Assembly: GCA_021371965.1 (NCBI GenBank)
Contig: JAJFVE010000113.1
Coordinates: forward strand, 43,683-107,682
Direction: 5' to 3'
Origin: Planctomycetaceae bacterium
GTDB lineage: Bacteria; Planctomycetota; Phycisphaerae; SM23-33
Length of the DNA stretch: 64,000 bases
The notes below the pieces were generated by a model, which was not told where the DNA came from, did not search any database, and saw nothing but the letters and a program-made list of their open reading frames with translations. Shown here piece after piece: positions 52,858 through 60,323 of this stretch; the stretch's first letter is position 1, and each line of letters starts with the position of its first letter. The translations under genes and the position numbers were made by a program.

Positions 52858-52900
52858 AAGAGAACACGAATGTCACGAATGGGGAGGAAAGACAAAGAAC
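52858..52900 (+). repeat. ACACGAATGTCACGAATGG unit (family D)
   Basis: Short imperfect repeat in the oxidoreductase gene's leader; one copy only in this window, so family membership is uncertain. Confidence 0.4.
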
Positions 52901-52982
52901 GGGAACCGGGGCAACCGGATAGTTGGCGGCGGGGCGTGCTGCGGTGGATCTTCGACTTGCCCCCGCGCTGGGGCAGCGCGTC

Positions 52983-53017
52983 GGGGACACGCACAACGGA
53001 GCTGTGCGTGGCACCCC
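52983..53017. repeat. Dispersed palindrome ACGCACAAC-N-GCTGTGCGT (family P, copy 3)
   Basis: Same element as at 4372 and 36996, flanked by GGGGAC and GGCACCCC. Confidence 0.8.
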
Positions 53018-53028
53018 TTCTTTGACCT

Positions 53029-53081
53029 CTTCGTCTTAATCCTCTTAATCCCTTAAATCCCGGTAATCCCGCACTCCCCGT
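53029..53081 (+). repeat. Single arm of family C
   Basis: CTTAATCCTCTTAATCCC... matches the right arm at 31243-31293; it ends about ten bases before the convergent oxidoreductase gene's stop. Confidence 0.7.
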
Positions 53082-53091
53082 TCCCCGATCC

Positions 53092-54258
53092 TTACCGGGC
53101 GATCATCCCGAAGCGCTTCCAGCTCTCGGCCACGTCTACTACAGTGCCGCTGGTTAAGGCTTTGTCTACGGCCAGGCACGTGACGGCGGCCTTGAGAGCT
53201 TCTTCCATCGAGACTACCGGCGGGGCGCCTTCGAGCATGGTGGCGGCCAGTTCGGCAGCCAGGATCGCGTCGCCGCCGGCATGCTCGCCGGCGTTGTTAA
53301 AGGGGATGCTCTCGACCGGCGCGCCCCAGGCGATGCGGCCGAGCTGCAGCGTCCCGGCTGTCGAGTCGGCGCGAATGGCGCCTTCGGTGCCGCAGATGTA
53401 CATCCGCCGCTCGGGCAGGCCCGAGTGCAGGTTGGTGTGGAACGTCGCCCGGACGCGGTTGGCGTACTCGATGATCGCGACCTGGTTGTCGACGATGTCC
53501 TTGTCGGTGCCGAAGCAGTCGGCCGGCGGCTTGGCGTAGCCCATGACTTCCCACCAGTCGCCGTAGGGCTGCTTGCCGTCGGGCGCGGGGCCGATCCGCT
53601 GCACGTGCCAGGCGTTCTTGGGCACGAAGTAGTCGCACCCGCCGAATGACGCCACGCGCGACGCCAGGGCCCCGACGTACCAGTTGACCAGGTCCACGTC
53701 GTGCGAGCATTTTTCCAGCAGGTGCGTTCCGGCGTTGCGGCTGTGGCGGCGCCAGTCGGCGTGGATCCACCCGCCGTGTCCGAAGGGCAGCGTCTCGTTG
53801 AACTCCAGGCTGATCAGGTCGCCGATGGCCCCGCCGTGGATGAGCTGGCGAATCTTGCGGTACAGCGGCGAGTAGCGCAGCGTGTAGCCGATCACGAAGG
53901 TCTTCTCAGCGGCCAGCCACGCGTCGCGCATCGCCAGGCAGTCATCGAGCGTCGTGGCCAGGGGCTTCTCGCAGAAGACGTGCTTGTGCGCGTGGAAGGC
54001 TGCGGTCACGTGCTGGGCGTGAAAGCAGTTCCACGAGCCCACCAGCACCCAGTCGACCGCTGCGTCGGCAACCAGGTCGTGATAGTCGGCATAGACGCGG
54101 GCGTTCTTGGCGAAGGTCTGCCGCGCGCGGCCGACCGCTTTGTCGGAGGGGTCGCAGATAGCGGTGATTTCCAGGCCGTCGCGGCCGGTGAGCAAAGCGC
54201 CCATGAGAGTTCGTATTCGTTCGCCACAGCCGATCAGGCCGATGCCAATGGTCTTCAT
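53092..54258 (-). CDS. Gfo/Idh/MocA family oxidoreductase
   Basis: 388 aa. N-terminal Rossmann segment (IGLIGCGERIRTLMGALL) and the family's EKP motif (FCEKPLATT, about residues 93-101) are present, followed by the substrate domain (GWIHADWRRH; CSHDVDLVNWY). It probably oxidises a sugar or inositol-like substrate with NAD(P). The context is not a dedicated sugar cluster, so the substrate is unknown. GAGG lies close to the ATG. Confidence 0.88.
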   Translation of the reverse strand: MKTIGIGLIGCGERIRTLMGALLTGRDGLEITAICDPSDKAVGRARQTFAKNARVYADYHDLVADAAVDWVLVGSWNCFHAQHVTAAFHAHKHVFCEKPLATTLDDCLAMRDAWLAAEKTFVIGYTLRYSPLYRKIRQLIHGGAIGDLISLEFNETLPFGHGGWIHADWRRHSRNAGTHLLEKCSHDVDLVNWYVGALASRVASFGGCDYFVPKNAWHVQRIGPAPDGKQPYGDWWEVMGYAKPPADCFGTDKDIVDNQVAIIEYANRVRATFHTNLHSGLPERRMYICGTEGAIRADSTAGTLQLGRIAWGAPVESIPFNNAGEHAGGDAILAAELAATMLEGAPPVVSMEEALKAAVTCLAVDKALTSGTVVDVAESWKRFGMIAR

Positions 54259-54269
54259 AAGGCCTCGCA

Positions 54270-54428
54270 GAAAGAAAACAAGCTACAAAACCCAAAACAC
54301 AAATCACAAACAAACCTCAAAAGACAAAGATGAAACTTCAAACAAAGGAATGGGAAGAGCATGTCTTTTGTTTGTTTCTTGTGGTTTGTCTTTTTGTTTG
54401 GGTTTTGTAGTTTGAGGTTTGTGATTTC
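54270..54428. repeat. Split inverted repeat, CAAACTACAAAG-like arms (family F, copy 2)
   Basis: Arms at 54270-54349 and 54363-54428 are near reverse complements (CAAACCTCAAAAGACAAAG versus GTAGTTTGAGGTTTGTGATT), separated by a short spacer containing GGGAAGAGC. It lies between the oxidoreductase and nadK. Confidence 0.8.
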
Positions 54429-54436
54429 CCGCGTTG

Positions 54437-55294
54437 TCACGGGGTGTGGGGGTCGCTCCCCCAGTCGAGCTTGTCGGTCAGCGTGCTGAAGAACGTCCGC
54501 CGCGGGTGCGTGATGATCCGGGCCGGCACGTTGCTGCGGCGGATCTCCACGCGGCTGCCGGTGCACAGCGGGCTGTTGATCTGCCCATCGACGCTGACGG
54601 TCGTTCCCGGATTTACAGCCGTCGCCGTGATGCAGATGGGCTGCGTGCTGGCCACGACGATCGGTCGCATCGACAGCGTGTGCGGGGCTACCGGCGTGAT
54701 GGCGATGGCGTCGATGGTCGGCTCGAGGATCGGCCCGCCGGCGGACATGTTGTAGCCCGTCGAGCCGGTGGGCGTCGAGATGACCAGGCCGTCGCCGTAG
54801 TATCGCACCACATGCACGGCGCCTTGCGTGACGGTCAGTTCGATCATGCGGAACGGGTATCCGCTCGATACGGCTACGTCGTTCGTCGCCAGCGAGGTAA
54901 AGCCGGGCGATTGGCCGTCCTGGCACGTTCCGTACACACTCACGTCGAGCATCATGCGCTGCGAGACGACCACCTCGCCGGCCAGTATCGCATCCAGATG
55001 CGTGCGGAGATCCTCGACGCTGAACTCGGCGAGGAATCCCAGCTTGCCGAAGTTCACGCCCAGCAGCGGCAGACCGCGCGGCGCCAGGGCGCGGGCCGCG
55101 GCCAGCAGCGTGCCGTCGCCGCCGAAAATCACGCACAGACCGGCCTGGGGCAGATCGTCCGGCACCGCGTCGCCGGAGTTGAGTTCGGCGACGATCTCGA
55201 CGCGCTGCTTGAGCCAGGGGCGCAGGGCATCAACCTTTTCCTTGACGCCCGGTTTGGCCGGGTTGATGAACGCGATGATTTGCGGCAGGGTCAT
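54437..55294 (-). CDS. nadK: NAD kinase
   Basis: 285 aa. Phosphorylates NAD+ to NADP+. GGDGT (residues 58-62) and NFGKLGFLAEF follow the family, as does STPTGSTGYNMSAGGPI in the C-terminal domain. It lies 18 bases after the UDP-sugar pyrophosphorylase gene on the same strand, probably in one transcript. No strong Shine-Dalgarno is visible. Confidence 0.95.
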   Translation of the reverse strand: MTLPQIIAFINPAKPGVKEKVDALRPWLKQRVEIVAELNSGDAVPDDLPQAGLCVIFGGDGTLLAAARALAPRGLPLLGVNFGKLGFLAEFSVEDLRTHLDAILAGEVVVSQRMMLDVSVYGTCQDGQSPGFTSLATNDVAVSSGYPFRMIELTVTQGAVHVVRYYGDGLVISTPTGSTGYNMSAGGPILEPTIDAIAITPVAPHTLSMRPIVVASTQPICITATAVNPGTTVSVDGQINSPLCTGSRVEIRRSNVPARIITHPRRTFFSTLTDKLDWGSDPHTP

Positions 55295-55312
55295 AAGGTC
55301 ATCTTACCGCTG

Positions 55313-56758
55313 CTACGGGGCGAGGTACAGGCTTTGCCCCGGCGCGATCGCCAGCTTGGGGTCGACGCGACCGGCCAGGGCCTCGGGGCTGTCGGCGTAC
55401 AGCGGCGAGATCTCAATCGCCGCGGCGACCTGCCCGTCGGCGTCGCGCGGGACGCTCACGCCGGCGGCATCGAGCCAGGCGGCCGCACGCCGCACCTGAT
55501 CGTGCAGGCTGGTGGCCGGCGAGTCCAGACCGGTAGCGTTCTTGATGGGGCTGAACTCTTCGCTACGGTCGGTCTCGAGAATCACCGTCTGGCGCGCCAG
55601 GGGCAGGGCGTCGAAGATGAACATCTCCAGCTTGACGGCGTTGGGGCGCTCGGGCTCGACGCGGCGGCCGGCGGCGTCCAGGAAAGGCACCTTCTTGTCG
55701 GCGCGGTGGAAGGGCAGCATCGTTCGCCCGCCGGCGGTCAGCCGCTCGACGAACGTGCGCGAGAAGGCGTGGATGGCGATGCTGCCGGCCCCGTAGAGCA
55801 GGCGCCCGTCGGGCATGGTGGCGCGGGCCAGTTCGTCGGGCATGTCGGAATACTCGATCACGCTGACCTTGCCGTCGACGAGGCAGAAGTTGCCCACCTT
55901 CTCCATCGGATCGCGCTTGGGCAGGCTCTTGGCACTGGCCTCGGCGCCGCGCAGGTGGTGCAGGCCCAGCAGCAGCGGGTCGATCACGCGCACCAGCGGA
56001 TTGTCCACCTGGAAATAACTGATCAACTCGATCCCGCGCCGCGCCATGTCGTCCAGCGCCCCGCTTTGCCGCAGGGCCGTCATCGCCCCGCCGTGGCCGT
56101 TGGGGCTGGTCGCCAGCGCGTCGCGCTGCTCCAGCAGCAGCTTGCCCGCCGCCGGACCGCCGGGGCAGCCCAGGCTGATAGCCGGCATCGTGCCCTGAAC
56201 CAGAAAGAACACATCGGCGCCATCAAGGCCGAAATAGTTCTGCTGGCGGAAGAACGCCTGCGTGGCCGCGTCGTTGAGCGGCGAGGTCATGATGTACCAG
56301 GGGATGGCCTTGCCGCTGCGCCGCGAGGCGGCCAGAATCTGCTCGGCGAAGACCTGGAACAGCGGCTTGTGCGCCACCGGCGTGGCCTGGAAGCAACCCT
56401 TGGGCCCGTCGAAGCCCAGCCGCGTGCCTTGCCCGCCGGCGACGACAAAGGCCGCGACCTTCCCCGCCGCGATCAGCTCCTGCCCGCGCAACCGTGCGGC
56501 TGACAACTCGGCGGCGATTCTGTCACCGCCCGTCCGCGCAGACACCACCGGGGCGGGCTCGATCTCTCCCTCGATGGCCGCGGCGGGAGCGGCCAGGACG
56601 TACTGCGCGACCAGGCGGCCGAGTTCGTCCAGGTCGATCTGTTCGATCTGGTTCAGCAAGGCCGCCTGACGCGCCGGCGGAAGCTCATCGTAAAACCGAA
56701 GCAGGTGCGATTGACCGTGTTGGGCGAGCTTGGCGGCAATGGCGTTCACGTCCGGCAT
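55313..56758 (-). CDS. UDP-sugar pyrophosphorylase (UAP/AGX-like UDPGP family)
   Basis: 481 aa. Makes a UDP-sugar, most likely UDP-N-acetylglucosamine or UDP-glucose, from UTP and the sugar-1-phosphate. The nucleotide loop is AGGQGTRLGFDGPKGCF (about residues 107-123); SPNGHGG and VDNPLVRVIDP are also typical of the eukaryote-like UDPGP family. Substrate choice cannot be told from motifs. It is the probable first gene of the operon with nadK. Confidence 0.85.
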   Translation of the reverse strand: MPDVNAIAAKLAQHGQSHLLRFYDELPPARQAALLNQIEQIDLDELGRLVAQYVLAAPAAAIEGEIEPAPVVSARTGGDRIAAELSAARLRGQELIAAGKVAAFVVAGGQGTRLGFDGPKGCFQATPVAHKPLFQVFAEQILAASRRSGKAIPWYIMTSPLNDAATQAFFRQQNYFGLDGADVFFLVQGTMPAISLGCPGGPAAGKLLLEQRDALATSPNGHGGAMTALRQSGALDDMARRGIELISYFQVDNPLVRVIDPLLLGLHHLRGAEASAKSLPKRDPMEKVGNFCLVDGKVSVIEYSDMPDELARATMPDGRLLYGAGSIAIHAFSRTFVERLTAGGRTMLPFHRADKKVPFLDAAGRRVEPERPNAVKLEMFIFDALPLARQTVILETDRSEEFSPIKNATGLDSPATSLHDQVRRAAAWLDAAGVSVPRDADGQVAAAIEISPLYADSPEALAGRVDPKLAIAPGQSLYLAP

Positions 56759-57456
56759 CAGCGGCAGGGCTCCATTAGGTGATTGCAGTGCATCGCGTGC
56801 AAGGTATGGGCGGCGCGAGGGGATGTCAATGGTCTGCGGACAGACCGGCGTGTAATTGAATTTCGACCTGTCCAGTCGCCAACTGAAGGAAATTTTTCAT
56901 TGAATTTGTGGAATATCCGAATCAGCCACGCGGCAAACCGGTCAGCGGCATGGAACATTAACAGGCATATCTGACGCTCTTACAGCGAATTACCGCGAAG
57001 TTTCACCTGCCGGGTTTTTCCCGCTTTTGCCGTTGGCCGCCGGAGACTCTTGGAGAGAAAATAATGGTGTCTTGGTGTTGACCCGCATGTGGAGCGCGGA
57101 GTATATTTAATATGGCAAAGGTGATCAAGGCACGCTATATGCCCTTATATGTTTGTTTTATTTCTCCTTGTCCCACCTTTACCACCGAACGATGTGACGG
57201 CTAAAGGAGCCGGGTCGGGACATTCTCGCAGCGCGAGCTGACTGGATGCGCCGGCCATTCCTCTACTCTCTTTGCGGCCATCGGTGGGCCAAAAAGTTGA
57301 CATAAGCGTGATGGACTGGGTATTCAGCCTGAAGCTGAATGCGAAGCGAAACCAGGCCGCTTTGGCGGCCGAGTCGATGCAGACCTGGCGCGAAATGTCT
57401 TCATAGATACGATATCAGCCTGATCTGCTTATCGGCGCATTATTGGGAGCGGTACC
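56759..57456. other. 700-bp gene-free divergent region with pseudopilin leader
   Basis: No convincing ORF. The middle is AT-richer than its surroundings. It contains the candidate promoter at 57078-57107, stem-loops ATTCAGCCTGAAGCTGAAT (about 57327) and GGCCGCTTTGGCGGCC (57356), and an AAAGGAG near 57203 without a following gene. Confidence 0.6.
57078..57107 (+). promoter_or_regulatory. Candidate promoter of the first pseudopilin
   Basis: TTGACC (57078-57083) and TATATT (57102-57107), 18 bases apart. The transcript would have a leader of about 340 bases before 57457. Confidence 0.45.
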
Positions 57457-58245
57457 ATGAAGCGTAAAGCGTTTACACTAGTTGAGCTGTTGGTGGTTAT
57501 CGCGATCATCGCCGTGTTGGTGGCGATCCTCGTGCCGGTCATCGGCAACGCGTTGGCCGAGGCCCGCAAGACGGCCTGCCTGACCAACCTCAAGACGATC
57601 GGCGGAGCGTTCAGAGAGTATAACAACAAGAACGGTGGACAGTTCGCCAGGATCGTCGCCTATGGCGACCCCAATGCAACCACGTACACGCAGGCGGCCA
57701 CCGTAGCGACGATCTCTGTCACCCCGATGAACCAGGTCTGGCAGTTGATCGGCGCCGGCCTTGTTCCGGAAACCGCCTTCAAGTGCGGCGGCGACGGCGG
57801 GACCAATGGTTGGCAGCAGCGGGTTGTTGCCGATACGACCAAGCCCTACGGCTGGTCCACCAACCGTGAGTTCTCGTACGGTATCCAGTGCCCCTTTGAC
57901 AAGGTTGCTGCCGCCGACGCTACGGCCAGCAGCGCCAATCCGGCTATCACCTATGATAGCGACACGGCCACCCCGACGGCCCTGAAGCCCACCGGCGTGC
58001 TCATGGCCGACATGCTCACCCGTTCGGCTACCACCGTGGTGGCTGGACCGGCCGGATACCAGAACCACGGTAGTGGTCTGGCGTATCTGACCCAGGCCGG
58101 CAACGTGATCTTCCACCAGCCCTCAACCCCGAACTCGGTGGTTAACGGCGATGAGATCTATGCCGACTCGGCTAATCATGTGGTGACCGGTGGTGCCGTA
58201 ACGCTGCCCGGCGCGAACACCGACTGGGTCATCCTGGGCAACTAA
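57457..58245 (+). CDS. Type II secretion/pilin-like prepilin (pseudopilin)
   Basis: 262 aa. The N-terminus MKRKAFTLVELLVVIAIIAVL is a class III signal: prepilin peptidase would cut before Phe6 and methylate it. The 20-residue hydrophobic helix is followed by a G/N/S/T-rich C-terminal domain with a conserved FKCGGDGG...FSYGIQ pattern also seen in the next gene. GGGAG lies seven bases before the ATG. It is the sort of multi-copy pseudopilin abundant in planctomycetes. No pilus machinery lies in the window. Confidence 0.88.
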   Translation: MKRKAFTLVELLVVIAIIAVLVAILVPVIGNALAEARKTACLTNLKTIGGAFREYNNKNGGQFARIVAYGDPNATTYTQAATVATISVTPMNQVWQLIGAGLVPETAFKCGGDGGTNGWQQRVVADTTKPYGWSTNREFSYGIQCPFDKVAAADATASSANPAITYDSDTATPTALKPTGVLMADMLTRSATTVVAGPAGYQNHGSGLAYLTQAGNVIFHQPSTPNSVVNGDEIYADSANHVVTGGAVTLPGANTDWVILGN

Positions 58246-58275
58246 GTCCAGCAGTAGAGTTGTAGCCAGCTAGAT

Positions 58276-58316
58276 AAAGGGCTGGGCGGCCTCCGGGTCG
58301 CTCAGCCCTTCTAGTT
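58276..58316 (+). terminator. Candidate terminator of the first pseudopilin
   Basis: AAGGGCTG (58277-58284) pairs with CAGCCCTT (58303-58310), followed by CTAGTT; the T-run is weak. Confidence 0.55.
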
Positions 58317-58438
58317 CAGAGCGACCGTCTTTACCGAAATCAATCGCAAAAAACCTGTTTGTGCGTTTGATCCCGTGCGATAATATGTGTAGGCAAACCT
58401 AACCTCCCACCCCCCAGGCCCCGCAAGGAGAGGTATCC

Positions 58439-59188
58439 ATGGCAAAGCGTGCATTTACTCTGGTCGAGTTGCTGGTGGTGATATCCATCATCCTTGTGCT
58501 GGTGGCCATCCTGGTGCCCGTCATCAGCAACAATCTCCGCGATGCCCGGCGCACGGCATGCCTGACGAACCTGTCGACCATTGCCAAAGCGGTGGCGAGC
58601 TGGCAAGCCACCAGCGCCAACTCCTCCGGAGGAACGCAGGCCTTTCCGATGGTGTTCACCTCGGGCGACCCGAACACCGCCGCCATGGGCACCTCCAACG
58701 ACGTCAACACGCTCGACAGCGCCAAGCCTAACGCCATGCAGAACGTCTGGCGGCTGATCGCCGAACAGTACGTCCCCGACTCGGCCTTCAAATGCCCCGG
58801 CGACAGCGGTTGGGCCCAGCGCAGCAGCAGCGACAAGTACGGATGGGTCAGCCGCAGCAACTTCTCGTACGGCATCCAGTGGCCTTACGCCTCCGATGGG
58901 ACGAACACCAACCCCGCGGCCATCAGCAGCAATTCGCTGGCGCCGGGCGTGGTAATCATGGCGGACCTGAACCCCACCAACGTCGCCAAGGGTCCCAACC
59001 ACCAGGAAGGCATCATGGTGATGACGGCCGACAAGAACGTGTCCTATTACAAACCCGCCACAACCGCGGCGGCCAACCTGGCCGGCTTCAAGAATGATAA
59101 CATCTACAAGAACGTCACCGCGGCCGTGGCCGGCGGCATCCCCCATAGCGCCACGGATACCAGCATCACTCCCTCCCCGGCACGGTAG
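58439..59188 (+). CDS. Type II secretion/pilin-like prepilin (pseudopilin), paralogue of the previous gene
   Basis: 249 aa. MAKRAFTLVELLVVISIILVL repeats the prepilin signal and helix. The C-terminal part shares FKCPGDSG and NFSYGIQWPY with the preceding gene, so they are diverged tandem paralogues. AAGGAG lies eight bases before the ATG. The stop is three bases before phoH, which suggests the gene is co-transcribed with it. Confidence 0.88.
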   Translation: MAKRAFTLVELLVVISIILVLVAILVPVISNNLRDARRTACLTNLSTIAKAVASWQATSANSSGGTQAFPMVFTSGDPNTAAMGTSNDVNTLDSAKPNAMQNVWRLIAEQYVPDSAFKCPGDSGWAQRSSSDKYGWVSRSNFSYGIQWPYASDGTNTNPAAISSNSLAPGVVIMADLNPTNVAKGPNHQEGIMVMTADKNVSYYKPATTAAANLAGFKNDNIYKNVTAAVAGGIPHSATDTSITPSPAR

Positions 59189-59191
59189 CTT

Positions 59192-60127
59192 ATGGAACTG
59201 AACATCACCCTAGAGCAGCCCGAGAAACGCGCGGCGCTGTTTGGGCAGGCCGACCGGCACCTCAAGATGATCCGCGACGCGCTGGCAGTGCAAATTTTCG
59301 CCCGCGGCGGACAGGTCACCATCACCGGGCGAAACCGCAACGTCTCGCGTGCCGCGGCCGTCATCGACGAACTCCAGCGCACGCTGCGAGAGAACCGCCC
59401 CATCTCCCCCGACACCGTCGCCGATCTGCTGGTCAAGCTGGCCGGCAGCGTCGAGGAGATGGCCGGCAGCCTCGACGTCTGCGGCGAAAGCCAGATCATC
59501 AGCCCCAAGACCGCCGGACAGCGACGCTACATCGAGGCCATGCAGTCCTGCGACCTGGTCTTTTGCACGGGCCCTGCCGGCACCGGCAAGACGTACCTGG
59601 CCGTCGCCTACGCGGTGCACCTGCTCAAGCACGAAAAGGCCAAGCGCCTCATCCTGGCTCGCCCCGCTGTCGAGGCCGGCGAGAAGCTGGGCTTTCTGCC
59701 CGGCGACATGCAGGCCAAGGTCAATCCGTACCTGAGGCCGCTCTTCGACGCCCTCCACGACATGATGGCTTACGAGCAGATCCGCCGCTTCATGGCCAAC
59801 GACATGATCGAGGTCATCCCCCTGGCGTTCATGCGCGGCCGCACGCTCAACGACTCGGTCATCATCCTCGACGAGGCCCAGAACACCACTGCCTCGCAGA
59901 TGCTGATGTTCCTGACTCGCATGGGCAACGGTTCAAAGATGGTCGTCACCGGCGACGACAGCCAGATCGACCTGCCCCCCGAGGCCGGCAGCGGCCTGCT
60001 CGACGCCAAGCGTCGCCTATCGGGCATCAAGGGCCTGGCCTTTGTGGAACTGGACCGCGAGGACATCGTCCGGCACAAGCTGGTCCAGAATATCGTCGAC
60101 GCCTATGGGCGAAGCGAGGGCCGCTAG
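59192..60127 (+). CDS. phoH: PhoH-like ATPase
   Basis: 311 aa. P-loop FCTGPAGTGKTYLAVAYA (about residues 126-143) and Walker B-like VIILDEAQNTT, followed by VVTGDDSQIDLP. The N-terminal 80 residues form the KH-like region typical of PhoH. It is usually next to ybeY and a 7TM-HD gene; here only the latter follows. The start is three bases after the pseudopilin stop. Confidence 0.93.
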   Translation: MELNITLEQPEKRAALFGQADRHLKMIRDALAVQIFARGGQVTITGRNRNVSRAAAVIDELQRTLRENRPISPDTVADLLVKLAGSVEEMAGSLDVCGESQIISPKTAGQRRYIEAMQSCDLVFCTGPAGTGKTYLAVAYAVHLLKHEKAKRLILARPAVEAGEKLGFLPGDMQAKVNPYLRPLFDALHDMMAYEQIRRFMANDMIEVIPLAFMRGRTLNDSVIILDEAQNTTASQMLMFLTRMGNGSKMVVTGDDSQIDLPPEAGSGLLDAKRRLSGIKGLAFVELDREDIVRHKLVQNIVDAYGRSEGR

Positions 60128-60162
60128 CGCGCGATCGCCAGTCGCAGAGGTATCCATGGACT

Positions 60163-60254
60163 ATTAAGCCGCTGAGGTCGCTGAAGACGCCGAGGATATG
60201 AGAAGATAAAACAACTTCTTCCCTCAGCGTCCTCAGCGACCTCAGCGGCTTAAT
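60163..60254. repeat. Split inverted repeat, CTGAGG arms (family E, intact pair)
   Basis: Arms 60163-60195 and 60221-60254 pair almost fully (TTAAGCCGCTGAGGTCGCTG against CAGCGACCTCAGCGGCTTAA), with a 25-base AT-rich spacer. It provides the reference for the interrupted arm at 36322. Confidence 0.85.
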
Positions 60255-60323
60255 CTATCGCTCACCTGCCGCATAGTGCATTTGTCATTGCCAATATCCC
60301 CGCCGACGTAGAGAATCAAGATA

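Noticed and set aside
52815..52994. Longer start for the oxidoreductase fusion
   Set aside because: The extra codons pass through the family P and D repeats; the domain begins after 52814.
57108..57456. Cyclic-di-GMP (GEMM) riboswitch in the pseudopilin leader
   Set aside because: The GEMM core sequences are not present; only simple stem-loops are visible.
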